DNA of 64,000 bases from Tetrahymena thermophila SB210 (Eukaryota > Ciliophora > Oligohymenophorea > Hymenostomatida > Tetrahymenidae). The notes beneath the pieces are model-generated. The model saw only the letters and a program-made list of their open reading frames with translations, had not been told where the DNA came from and ran no database searches. The translations under genes were made by a program, and so were the position numbers. Positions 1 through 16,398 of the stretch are shown in pieces (within the stretch, counting starts at the first letter, position 1; the number at the start of each line of letters is the position of its first letter). The stretch is taken from NCBI RefSeq assembly GCF_000189635.1, contig NW_002476353.1:496001-560000 (forward strand). The letters run 5' to 3'.

Positions 1-3000
1 ACAACACAACACAAAGAGTTTTACATAAAAATTCTTTTCTAATTTTCTTTCATTTTTAAAAAAATATTAATGTTTTATCTTCACTAAACTGAATTTGTTT
101 TCTTAATTTCATTTAATTTTAAATCTTAAATCGTCACAGATATATTGTTAGAAAAAAAACACTTTTTAAATGTAAAATCACTTCAAAATAATATCAATTC
201 AGGTAGACTTTATTAATTTATAAAAACAATACTTTTTTTTAAAAATTATAAAGTAAATTTATTTTTTTGGCTTATGCTGTTTTTATCCTCCTCATTCACA
301 ATTTTTTTAAAAGCCAAAAAAATAATGTAAAGCTGTTAGAGATCTAAGCTGATAATAAATGAGAACATGAAATATCAATAATTTGTCGTTGAAAGTCGCT
401 TAAAGAAAAGATGATTTATAATATAATTAATTTAAAATTTAGATTCTGAAAGTAATCCTCAATGAAGTTTAATTTGATTGATTATTTGTTTGTTAGTTAG
501 TTAGTTAGCATGAAAGTTAAACGAGTTGTATTCAGATAGATTTGTAAAAAAAATATTGTATATGCCTTTAATTTAATAATCAAATATTCTTTTTATAATA
601 ATTACGTATTATTTAATTATGTCACTTTTAAGAAACGAGAGTTGCTTTTTCTCATAAAATTAAATTTTCTTGATTATTTGTAAAATGACTCAATTAATAA
701 ACAGATGAAAGAATTGATAAATAACAAATATTTTTAAAAATAAATAAAAAAATAAATATATTTTTTTAAATTAATTGCTTATAAAATGTTATTAAAAAGC
801 ACCTATGAAAGAAAAACATTTATTTTGAAAAATTAAAATTAAAAAATCTGAGCAATTAATTAATTTATCTTTCAAAAGATAAATTTAAAGTAAATAAATT
901 GATAAAATTCTAAATACTTTATTTGTTGCTTTCATAATCTATTACGCTATAAATATTTTGCTTAACATATTTTTAATTACACTTAAATAAATGTATACAT
1001 TTACTTGCCATATTAATAAACCAAATACGTTTCCATATCCTTCCTGATATTAACTAAAAAATCAATTCAATTAATACCATCTAAATATTCTGTATAAAGT
1101 ACTTTATCACTACTTTTTACAGCGAGACATCTAAAAATTTATATGCCTCTGATTATAAAGTATCAGTAGCTTTCATTAAGTGTGTTGCTAAACTTTTAGG
1201 ATAACTTAATTCTTTTATCAAAATAAGGCATATCAAATTATAAAAGAAATCATTTATGAAAATAAAATACCCGTTTTAAAACAGCACATAAAAAGTTTTA
1301 CTTCTAATTTTTTAAACTTAAACCCTATGAAAATTCATTTTATTAATTTGATAAAATTAAAGTCTCTAATCATTTATATTATATATAGCATGTTAGAAAA
1401 ATAATAAAAGTTATTTTTAAATTTTTAGAAATAAATATTATTATATATTTATTGACTGATTGATGATAGTGGACTCTCAAAATTAAGTTTAAAATTTATT
1501 TAATGAAAACAAACATAAGAATTATATGATAGCTTATTATTATTATTATTAATATTTCAGATTTCCTTATTTAAAAACCTTGAAAAAATATAATTCTTTT
1601 ATAAAATAATTACATTTATTCAATCATTCATTTTAAAAACTTCTTCAAAATAAATTCTTTCTATTAGTTTGTTCATTTTTTTAAAGTAATTAGTATGCAC
1701 TTTATCTATGATTTAAATTCTCAAGCTTTCATAAATAATAAGAATGTTATTCTTGTTTGTTAAAATAAAGTTAAAAAATCTTATTTTTCATGAAATTATA
1801 ATAATTTACTATAAAAGACTATAAAATATTATTTAAATTCTTAGTGTAAGCGTTCAATTTAAACAAAAATGACAAGTTAAGACTTAATGATAAAAAAATT
1901 GTTAGCAGCTGTAGAAAGAATGAGTCTTTACTGAATAGATTATTTATTAGACTAGGCGATTACTATGATTAAATTAAAATATGACTAAGAATATACTGTC
2001 TATAAATATACTAAAATTAGTTTAAAAGAAACAATCAAAAAAATAAAGGATTAGAGCTCTTAGAAATGAATTGTTTTAATAAATCATTGTAGTCTTTATT
2101 GAGTATTTTATATTTGATTTTGATTTTCTTTATATAATTTTTAAATGCTTATTTCAATTTGATTCATTCACAAGACTTCACTTACTCATTAATATGATTA
2201 AAATAATTCAATGTAAAACAGTATTATTATTTGTCAAATTGATGTAAATTATTTATTATATTTTGCAGTTAGAAAAAGCTAAACACGCGTTCAATACAAT
2301 AATTTAATTAGATCCTATTCATGTATTTATTCCCACTTGATGATTCTAAGATTTTATTTAATTTTTGTTTACTTTCTTTTCAATTCAATGCTGATTGCCT
2401 TTGCTATTTTTGAGTCACATCTTAATTCTTTTATAATTCGTTATTTGGTATTTATGCAATTTAACCATTGATCAAATCTTTTGAACAGAACATTTTGGTT
2501 TCCAAACAACTATGCGTTAGGCAAATGGTTCTATGATATAAAATATCATATTAATCGTGAATTATGCATTTTCACTTCTCTTTTTTTTATTTTGTATTTA
2601 TAGCATATTTATTTTATACCTTTAATTTTACAGCATATACGTCAATCGAAGACTTAGTAATACCTAATTTTACATTATTCCTGATATTCTTTTATCATTT
2701 GGAAGAATCAAAAAATCTTATAAGATGTAATATTAATCATATATATTGTAAAAAGAGCTTTTCTGTAAAAAATAGTATTCTATTTTGTTTAAATTTGTGT
2801 AAAAATACCAATTTGTTTTTAAATCGTTTTCTTTTTGGTATACAGTAAAACTTATCATATTTCCATGCATTCTTAAGTGCTGCTATATAACAAAATACAA
2901 TCTCTTTAAATTTTAATAATTTTTAAATTTACATTCCTGATAATTTTAACCTTCAAAATAATTCTTTAAAACAGTTTATGATATATTTTTGGTCATTGAA

Positions 3001-4213
3001 ATCTTATAAAAGTGGTTATAAAAACATAAGGCAATCAATATTCACAATTTACAAGGTGTATTTTTAAGCACATACTTATGTTTTAAATCCTACTTTTAAT
3101 TATCTTTAAACATTTTAGAAGGTTTTAGGTCACAGATGGGTTTATTATGAAGTAGATTTATTGGCTAACAATAGATGAATTTAGAAAAAAAAGCTAAAAT
3201 TTAACTAACTTGAAAATTTACACTATCGTTAATCATGTTTAGAGTGATTGTTAAGATATAAACTTTAAAAAAGAATTTTAATAATCTTTTATTAAGTGTT
3301 ATTTTTATTCTTTGAAATTTCAAATGAGTGAGTCATGATTAAATACACTTCAGAAAGCTATTTTCTGGTTGAAATTTAACTCAAAAGTTTGTAAAGTAAA
3401 ATAATCAAAGTCATTTAATAAATAATGGACAAAAATTATATTAATCAAAAGATTTATCTTTCTAAAAGAATTTACTATTAAATTTATTTTACATATTTAA
3501 TTTAAATTATCTTTTATTTTATTTTACATTATAACCACTCATTTTAAAGTTAATTTAGTCTCTACCGGATAGCCAATATTTCTTCACTCCCTCTGTATTA
3601 AATTAATTAATGCAATAAAAATTACTTCTAAAGTTTCCTTTAACAGTCACATAAATGCTCTTTCCCTTGCATAAAATCACATCTGAGTATATTTTAATTG
3701 TTTTAACACCAATATATCTAGATAAAATTAGAGTCAATATTTAATATTTTCGGTATATGCAATAAAACTTTCTGATGCTTAAGGTCTTTATAAAGACTTT
3801 ATGATTTTTTTATTTTTAGCTTTTAATAATTCTTTTATTAGCAACTAATTTAATTCATTGATTAATATAAACCAATTAATTACCCTTTATAAACCTCACT
3901 AATAAATTTATAACTTTATTTTTATTTATAAATTTCATTTTATCATTTTTACTAAAATGGTATATTCTAAATTTTTTTAAGAGGATGAGAGTAGGTATTA
4001 TCAATACATTTATTCATTCTTAATATTTATTGTTTGTGTGTTTTGAGTTAAAGATAAAATTTTGATGTTTGTTTAAAACATATAAATCGAAAAATAAGTT
4101 TGGTATACAAAGTATATAAGTTTAAACTAAAATTCACAAATGAAATATTTAATATAAGAATTATTTATCTATTTATTACAGGTTTTATAAATTATAAATA
4201 TTTATTTACTCAG
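1..4213. other. AT-rich stretch without an intact gene; scattered coding-like scraps
   Basis: No reading frame here can be joined into a whole protein. Most of it is homopolymer-rich AT sequence typical of ciliate intergenic DNA. Protein-like scraps stand out at about 1030-1290 (open on both strands), 1870-2060, 2270-2335, 2485-2660 and 3115-3176 on the plus strand. The scraps near 1870-2335 resemble tetratricopeptide repeats and are listed separately. The 3' end of the ISWI gene on the opposite strand closes the region. Confidence 0.6.
1870..2660 (+). pseudogene. Probable decayed TPR-type gene fragments
   Basis: Three plus-strand pieces read like protein. About 1870-2060 encodes a stretch containing LFIRLGDYYDQIKI and, after a one-base shift, YDQEYTVYKYTKIS. 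After a TTTTGCAG acceptor near 2269 comes LEKAKHAFNTIIQLDP, which fits the second half of a tetratricopeptide repeat. About 2490-2600 encodes TFWFPNNYALGKWFYDI. In-frame TGA codons and a frameshift separate the pieces, and no GT..AG intron of the right phase joins them. I infer a decayed gene. A spliced gene with unusual introns remains possible. Confidence 0.35.
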
Positions 4214-8768
<4,555 letters not shown>

Positions 8769-9503
8769 TTTACTATTATCTTGTTCGTTTATGCTGTTTA
8801 ATTGGTGCGCTATTTTATTTTAACTTATTTTCTCCCTCTTAATTTATGTTTTTAGCTAATTAAATATATTTATTATTGCGCCAAAAATAGGAGCTATTTT
8901 ATACAAGTTAGTTCTATCAATCTTTTTTTTAAAAGAAACTTATGATATAAGTTTTAATATATCTTCTCATTTTAATTAAATCTTATATTTTTATTTAATT
9001 TTTACATTTAAAGATTGATTATCTTTAACTTCTAAATTTAATTTTTAAATTAATCAACAAGCTAATTTATTAATTTTAATTAAATTAACTGAAAAATAAA
9101 TTATAAAAAATATTTTAAATTAAATTTAGAAAAACGATTTTGAAACAATTTACTTACCTTGTAGACTAATTACTAAATAAATCAAAATCAAATTATATTT
9201 TTTACTGAAAAATAAATTATTAACTAATATGAGTAAATGAATGTCATTAAATATATCAAGAGTCAATGCAAAAAAAAAAAAAATATTTCAATTCAATTTG
9301 ATTTAAAAGAATCTTGGCAATAAATCAAATAAAAATTTAAAATTTGATATGCGAGTATTGCTATTATCAATAATTATTCGTATTTAAAAACAAAAATTCA
9401 AAAAAAACTTTGTTTTTAGTTGAGATACTTGAAAAACAATTAAAAAATAATCAAGTTTAATAAGCATACAAACTTATAAAGAAAATAAAAGTATATTTTA
9501 GAA
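8769..9503. other. Divergent intergenic spacer between ISWI and SAS6
   Basis: This very AT-rich stretch of about 730 bases lies between two genes transcribed away from each other, so it should hold both promoters. I see no TATA-like or other site I would single out, no repeat of note beyond A/T runs (for example near 9272), and no coding signal. Confidence 0.6.
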
Positions 9504-12500
9504 ATGGCTGAGTACTAACCTTCATACAGAAAGATAGATTTAAATAAAAATGGAAACAGCAATAATTTATTTAGTAAAGTGAACACAAGTTCTGTCCAGA
9601 ATCTTAACTAATCAACTACAGAAATCAATACTAATTAAATTATGAATAGCAACAATAATAATATATTTGGGACATATTAGCCTAGCAAATTTGAATTAAA
9701 TACAGGAGTATCTTTTATGAATGATCCAAGTAAAGTTCTCATTCTTCAATATTATAAAATGAATTAGCCTTTTTGATTTATCAATTTATATGTAAAACTT
9801 TATAAATAGGTGTTAAGGGTGGTGACATTTTTGAAAATTAAATACCAATAAAAATTAGATAGTCAGGGAAAGAAGATATGCAAACAATATTGAACCTTAA
9901 AATATTTACTAGTAGCAAAGGAAACAATTAAGGACAAGTATTAAGATTAGAATTAACAGATGAAAATAATCAGTAATTTTGACTATTTAAAATGCAATCA
10001 ATAACTAATTTGTTTATTTGTTTTTAAACAATTAGCCTCTTCTTATTTCTTATGGAATTAAATGAAACTGAGTTTTTGCACGTCAAAAAGGAATAAAATT
10101 TGCATGTGGATTTTTTCTCTTTCCCTTAGCAATTTGCAGAAAGAGTTGAACTGTGTTTGACTTAAGATTTAGACAGCAAAGTTTAGTAATTACTTTTAAA
10201 AATGATATTAAATCACGTTGAAAAATTCAAAAACAATAATATATTGTTTATGATTTGATTTAAAAGATTTTTGCTATTATATCATAAATATCATAAAATG
10301 TTTTAAAAATAGATTTTTCTGCATGCTTGATATCAAAAATAACAGCGAAGCTGATTTTAACATTGTAGAAATGAACCATTTCAAGTCTCTTATACATTTA
10401 TCATTAAAATTAAGACAGGCTAATGATGAAATCTTAAAAAATTTTATTGCAAAAAAATTATAAATCTAAAAAATGGAAAATGAATAATTGAGATGCTAAA
10501 ACTCGAGATTAGAAGAAGGTAAATTTATTTGATTTATGTTTAAGTAAAGTTTAAATTAAAATAAATTTACTAAAAGAATTAAACCAAAAATCTATGGATG
10601 TTAGAATAAACTCTGACGAGCTTAAAAAATTGTAAGATGAGAAAAGAAGGATTATTGAGGAAATTAAATTAGATGAGTAAAGTAAATTTTAAAAAGCTAA
10701 AGAAGAGTATTTAATGAAAGAAGAAAAAATAAGAAGATAATATGAATAAAGTAAATTAGAAAACGATTAGGTAACATTTATTGATATCAATGAATATTAG
10801 AGTTTTGATTATAATAAATGAATTTATAAAAATAGAAATATAGAGAAGATATTGAATTATATCAAGATAAATATGAAAAATCTCTTAATAAATGTCAAGA
10901 TCTTCAAGAAAAACTTACTGAATTACAAGCTTTATTGAAGGAATTTTAATCTAAGACAGCCACACTAGAAAAAGAATCTACTATGAATAGGAGAGAAATA
11001 GAAGAACTCAGAGTTCAAAATAGGGAATTAAATGAAATCAGATTTAAACAAGAAAAAAAAATTACAGAATTATCCTTTGTCAACTAGGGTATGACAAAAT
11101 AAATAGAAGACAAAGAAAATCTCTTAGTGAATAATAAAGATTTAGTTGAGAATTTTAATAACCAGAAAGTAAGTTTTTAAACATATTGCTCAAAATGATA
11201 AAGTATTAATTTTAAATTTAAGGATTTATTGAAGCAACAATGCGATGAATACAGGAATTAAATATTAAAATTGGAATAGAAATTAGATTTATGCAGTGAA
11301 GAAATCAACAAAGGAAATAAAATTATTGAAAAATTATAAGAAGAACTATAAAAATCCAAGAACAAAATAAAAATGAAAAACTAGATGGTGCTTAAATAAG
11401 AATAATTCTTGGAAGAAATAAGACAAAAAAATGATGAATTAGGAAATGAAATCCTTAGAAGTAAAATCAGCTTATTTATTAATAAGTTATTATTTTTTAT
11501 GAGAACTGCTCAATCAACTAAAATCTGATTTAAATTTAGATTAAAAATTATTCACTAAATAAAATCAGATTTAAATTAATATTTTGAACTATTTCTAATA
11601 ATTTAGAATTAATTTAAAATTTTTTTTAAAGCAATTCTTTGAAAAAACTTATTTTAAATATTTTGTTTAAAATTAATTTAGAGGAGAGAGAAATAAATAA
11701 CAAAGATCTCAAAATAAAAGAGCAAGAAACATAAATCAATGATTATAAAGAGAAGTTGCAAGAGAGCTGTAAAACTATAGAGAGCAGTCAATCAAGTAAG
11801 CTTACCTTTTTAATTTTATTGTTGTTTAAATGAATTTTTAATGTAAATAGTGATTTAATATTTGAATAAGTAATTAAATGAAGGAGGAATTAAAACAAGC
11901 ATGATTTCTACAACTGCTAAACCTTATTTCTCCTCTAATTATGAAAGCGTAAGAAAATTTATTCATTTAATATTTGCTTATTTGAATTCAAAAAATTAAA
12001 TTAGAAATATGCTACCACTAATTACGCATCTAACACAGCAGGAATTACTAGGAAATACTCATATCTTGACTTAAACACAGAAAGTTCTTAATAAAATGCT
12101 AACGGAGTTACAACACCTTATAGCTTAGCTAAAGATAGTTAAACAGCAGGATTAAATCCTACATTTGGAGGCACTACAAATTATAATACAGTATAAAATA
12201 AACCCTCATATACACCAACTAGCTAAAGCACTAATCCTAATGGTATTTATTATCTTTATAATTTAAAATATTTAATATATTTTTAATTATTTAAAAAAAC
12301 AGATTTGGTGTTTACTAGTAAATAATCAAACTATAATAACTACAGCGCAATAAATACTTAAAATTAATCTAGTACAATCAACTACAACAATAATAGTAGT
12401 AATTATTTACCTAATTTATCTAAGTAGCTAAGTAGTTCTAATAATCCTAATAACTATTCTGATCTTGTTTCATATAATCCTAATAGCACAAATAATAACA

Positions 12501-12801
12501 ATAACATTTCTCAATAATCCTTTACTTAGTCTGGATAATCTTAAAATTTATAAAAATATGAAAAGATATCCAAAGTAATTTTTTTTTCAGCTTTAATTTA
12601 AAATTTCATCTTATTTTAATTTAAAAGGAAGAAGAAAACGGAGATGATCAAGATTTCAGTTAAAAATATCTATTTAATAATAAAAATAGCAATATAAACG
12701 ATTAAAAAAAAAATAACTTCTTCTAAGAAGATTAAGCAGACGAACCATAGAGAGTCACCCCAATAAAATACCGCTAACCAAAAAATCCAAATTAAAACTG
12801 A
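9504..12801 (+). CDS. SAS6: SAS-6 centriole/basal body cartwheel protein (multi-exon)
   Basis: SAS-6 forms the nine-fold cartwheel hub that templates basal bodies. The start MAEYQPSYRK leads an N/Q-rich leader. The N-terminal head domain follows, with LFLMELNETEF, KKEQNLHVDFFSFP (about 10030-10190) and, after an intron, FNIVEMNHFKSLIHLSLKL (about 10352-10412). The FP and NxFKxLxHLSLK patterns are diagnostic of the family. A long coiled coil (about 10450-11800) dimerises the protein. The C-terminus is S/N/Q-rich, low in complexity, and ends QNPNQN before TGA. Roughly ten short GT..AG introns are present. Tetrahymena has two SAS6 paralogues and I cannot say which one this is. Exon edges are approximate; family identity is firm. 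Confidence 0.92.
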
Positions 12802-14490
12802 TTATTAAATAAACAAACAAACAACTTTACATTTAATATATTTTGTATAATTATTTTAACAAAGTCAACAATTCCAAAAAAATAAAAATTTCTTCATCTT
12901 AAAAGATATTTATTTATTCATTCATTCAAAAATTGCATGTTTATGCAAACATAAATTTTCAGTTTTTATTAATTTATATTGATTGATTTAGATAGTAAAT
13001 AAAACTTGTATTATTGATTTGATATTATATGATGAATTATAATTAGATTTAGTTAAATATATGAATGTTGTTTGCTATTTTTTGGCAGTTTTTAGTGAGT
13101 TTGTAATATTTTTTAATTTTATCATTAATTTTTAATGTTTATATATGATTTTAATTGAAGATATATTTTTATTTTAGTTTAATATACAATTTAGTTAGTT
13201 AGTTAATAAGTTATAAGCTTGAGATGGTTTGCGTTTAAATATAGTATTAAAGGAAAGAGTAATGTTTTATCTTAAAAAGAGAGTAGATCGAGAGGGTTTT
13301 TTTTATTTGTAAAATAACTTTGAAAACTATTAAAAAAAGAATTTTGGTGTTTGTTGAGGTTTTTAAAGATGGTTTTTTGATATTCTTAAAAGAAATGTAA
13401 GAACAGTCTTATATATCATTAAATACTAGTCAAGTTGTGTTGATGCTGCTATAAGTGAATCATGCATTTATCATTTATTCGACTATTATTTTGCTAATAA
13501 CTTAAAAAACTTTTAGCATATTTGCAAATGGAGCTTAAAAAAATTATTTTAATGATATATATTATATTCAGACATTATCTTTTATCCATTTTTATTATTT
13601 AATTTCTTTTTTTCTTATCTTTTTTTTTTTTTCTTAATTTGTTTTGCAAAAATAAGAAATTGAAATATTAATCAAATTCTTTGTTTTTAATAATTGATTG
13701 GATCTGTCAGTTAAACTTTTAGGAACTAATTTAATTAATTTTCAACATATTTGAAAAAAAAATAAATAATAAAAAACAAGAAAATTAAAAATAAATTTGT
13801 TATAAAGACAAAAGATAGTAAAAAATAGCAAAGAATCCATTTTTTAAATATAAGACTTTCAAGTTTTTTAAAATCAATGAATTAAGTTTTTAAAGCTCCA
13901 TAAAAAAAAAAATTATAATCTATTACATAAATCATGCCATTTATTTGGAATGTTATGATAAAGTAAGCAAACAAATTATATATGAAATAGATTGATTCTT
14001 CAAGATCATTCATTCATATATCGTAATAGATTAATTATACATTTCGAATTTAAGTTTTTGCAAAGAAAGATCGTACTCACCTATCCACTAACCCACTTAT
14101 GATTGTCTTATATATTAAATTAATGAAGATATCTTTAAGTTAGTTTTATCAAAATTCTACTTTTAAAATACACGGATAGCATCCAAGATTCTTTATTAGT
14201 CTTATTCTAAATTATCCTATTTAAAAATTATTTATTATCAAATATCTTCTATCTCTATTTAAAAAGAATAAAAATAAAAACTAATAAATAATAAAAAATA
14301 AAAAATGAAAATAAAAAGTACTAATTCAGCAGCCATATTCTGGCAAAAATTAAATAAAATAAATTATTATATTTATCTTGGCTCTCTACATTAAGATTAA
14401 GTAGTATCAAGCATAAATGTTTTAATAAAAATTAAGTTCATCAAATATTTATAAAAATAAAATTTTTATCTGTTTCTATAGTTGAAATAT
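12802..14490. other. Intergenic AT-rich stretch, nothing recognised
   Basis: Long A and T runs and short GTTAGTTAGTTA-type simple repeats (about 13193) dominate. I found no acceptor/donor pairs framing a plausible exon on either strand, no RNA gene signature and no terminal repeats. Confidence 0.6.
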
Positions 14491-14498
14491 ATAGCACT

Positions 14499-14550
14499 TC
14501 CAGGTATTAAATTCTTATGGATGTGGAAAAGTAAGAATTTAATTCCTGGA
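14499..14550. repeat. Hairpin: 19-bp inverted repeat with 14-nt loop
   Basis: The left arm (14499-14517) starts TCCAGGTATTAAATTC. The right arm (14532-14550) is its reverse complement at 18 of 19 positions, with a 14-base spacer. The structure stands out in sequence that otherwise is almost only A and T. It could be a small non-coding RNA hairpin, the remains of a short inverted-repeat element, or a transcription-end structure. The sequence alone does not decide. Confidence 0.6.
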
Positions 14551-15011
14551 TTAGCTTAAATTTAAAGTAGATTAATTAAATAAATAATTTTATTTTGATT
14601 ATAAAATATTTGTAATATCAATTTTTTAAATTAAATATGTAATTTCAAATATTCTATTTTTAATTTTTAATATATTTTTATTTTATAATATTATATGCTT
14701 TAATTATTTTAAAACGAAATATTTATTATTTTATCATCAAATAATTTCACTTTTAGAAAATTCAAAAGAAATTAAAAATAAAGAAAGAAGAAGAAAAAGA
14801 AATTACAGAAGGATAAAAAATTCTAAAAGATACAGAAAATTAATTAAATATTTAAAAAAAACAAATAAAAATAGAAGAAAAATAAAAGACAAAATTTAAA
14901 AATCAAATTAAAAGAAATTAACAGAACAAACAAACACATATAAGGAATTAAAAATAAATCTATCAATTACCCTCTAAAAGCAGCCCCATAAATTAAAAAC
15001 AAATTTAGCAG

Positions 15012-15084
15012 TTCCTGGTTTTATTTTTACAAACTCAACTGGGTACTTACATATATCCAATCAGGGGTATTTTAAAACTAGGAA
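15012..15084. repeat. Second hairpin sharing a TTCCTGG core
   Basis: TTCCTGGTTTTA at 15012-15023 pairs with TAAAACTAGGAA at 15073-15084. All twelve positions pair if one G-U is allowed. The loop is about 50 bases and can itself pair GGGTA with TATCC. The TTCCTGG core is shared with the hairpin about 500 bases upstream. A folded RNA or a paired repeat element is possible. I do not recognise an snRNA or snoRNA class. Confidence 0.45.
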
Positions 15085-15424
15085 TGGCTATATTCACTAA
15101 AATAAAATTTGGATGAATAAAAATTAAAATAAAAAATTTCCTTTATGTCAAATTGTTTATCATATTGTAATAAATTAATAAACTAATTAAAAATTTAAAA
15201 GTATTTGTCTTAAATAAAATAAAAGTGTTTTAATTATTATTAAAATAAAAATATTTATCTTTATTAAAATAAAAGTATTTTATCTTTATTAGAACAAAAT
15301 ATAATAAAAGTATTTTTTTAAATAATTTATTATGATTAAAATATTAGGAATTCACTTATAAAAAAATAAATAAATATATATGATAAAAATAAAAAATAAA
15401 ATCTCTCATAAAAAAAGAAAAACA

Positions 15425-15898
15425 ATGTTAAATATTAAAAAATAAATTAACACTGATTATTATGATGATTCAGAATATGAATAATATGTGATTAATATCT
15501 ACAGATGCTATTCTAAAATTTAATAATCAGGCAATATTTTAGATCATGCTTTTGTTGTATTACAAACAAATACAAGCTTTTGGAAATTAGAAATAGGTGG
15601 AAATAAAAATAGAGTTTGTTTAGTTTATGAAAAAATAGAATCATCATTTGAAAAATTCTTTGGTAGTTATAAAGCAGATAATATAAAAAAAGTTTAAATC
15701 AAAGAAATAATAAGATAATCTTAAGGATACATTGAAAAAAATCCATATAATTTTGTTTTTTAGAATTGCTATGATTTTGTAAAATTCATAATGGAAAATT
15801 TTACAGAAGATATAACAAATACTTATGGATTATAATTACAAGAATTCAAATAATATCTTAAAGTACCATTAGTAATACTTAAAAAAGTATTAGATTGA
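15425..15898 (+). CDS. Small single-exon ORF with NlpC/P60 (LRAT-like) His-Cys pattern
   Basis: A 157-residue protein is encoded without introns from the first ATG to TGA, with eleven in-frame TAA/TAG codons read as Gln. His41 lies in a DHAFVVLQT strand. Cys115 lies in FQNCYDFVKFIM at a helix start. The order His before Cys, with NC..F, fits circularly permuted papain-like folds such as LRAT-type NlpC/P60 or PPPDE proteins, which act as thiol hydrolases or acyltransferases. That assignment is inference from the two motifs and length only. There is no signal peptide or membrane segment. It stands alone between two hairpins upstream and the receptor gene downstream on the other strand. A domesticated or mobile origin cannot be excluded. 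Confidence 0.6.
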
Positions 15899-16398
15899 CT
15901 TGGAAAGCAAAATAATAACGTAAAAATAGATATATACTTATCATTAGATAAATAAAGTTTATTTATAAAATTATCAAAAATTTATTAAGAATTAATAAAA
16001 TATTTTGCTTTATATTTTTTAATGTTTTATTGTTTGTTTATTAAAAAAAAAGATTTGTTTTTTTATGAATTATTAATTTTCACTAATCATACATCTGACT
16101 TAAGTTACCTTATTTATCTTAATAAATTTACTTACTTTACATATATTATATTTCCTGATAAGCCAACTCGAAATTCCAACTGAGTGACTACTTTTACTAT
16201 TTCTACTCCTAGTTTTAATTGAAATTTTATTGTTTTTTTCTTAGATTTTGAGAATATCTAAAACTTAGTTTGATTATTATTACTAAATTAAATTTAAATA
16301 AATAAATAAAATTAAAATTTTGCTTAGCAATATTTAAAATTTTTTACAAATAAATAAAGATTTATATATAAGAACTATTTATTAATTAATTAATTATA
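15899..16398. other. Intergenic stretch with one exon-like island on the minus strand
   Basis: Most is AT-rich filler. On the minus strand about 16290-16133 reads as an exon: it follows an ATTTAATTTAG acceptor, encodes a basic Ser-rich segment with RSRNSKSSHSVGISSWLIRK, and ends at a good donor GTAAGTAAAT. I could not attach it to the receptor gene, whose TGA lies just upstream at 16401-16399, nor find a partner exon. Confidence 0.35.

Noticed and set aside
2564..2848. Open frame starting MHFHFSFFYF
   Set aside because: Phe/Ile/Asn-rich translation of AT-rich DNA with no motif; it overlaps the better protein-like frame at 2490-2660.
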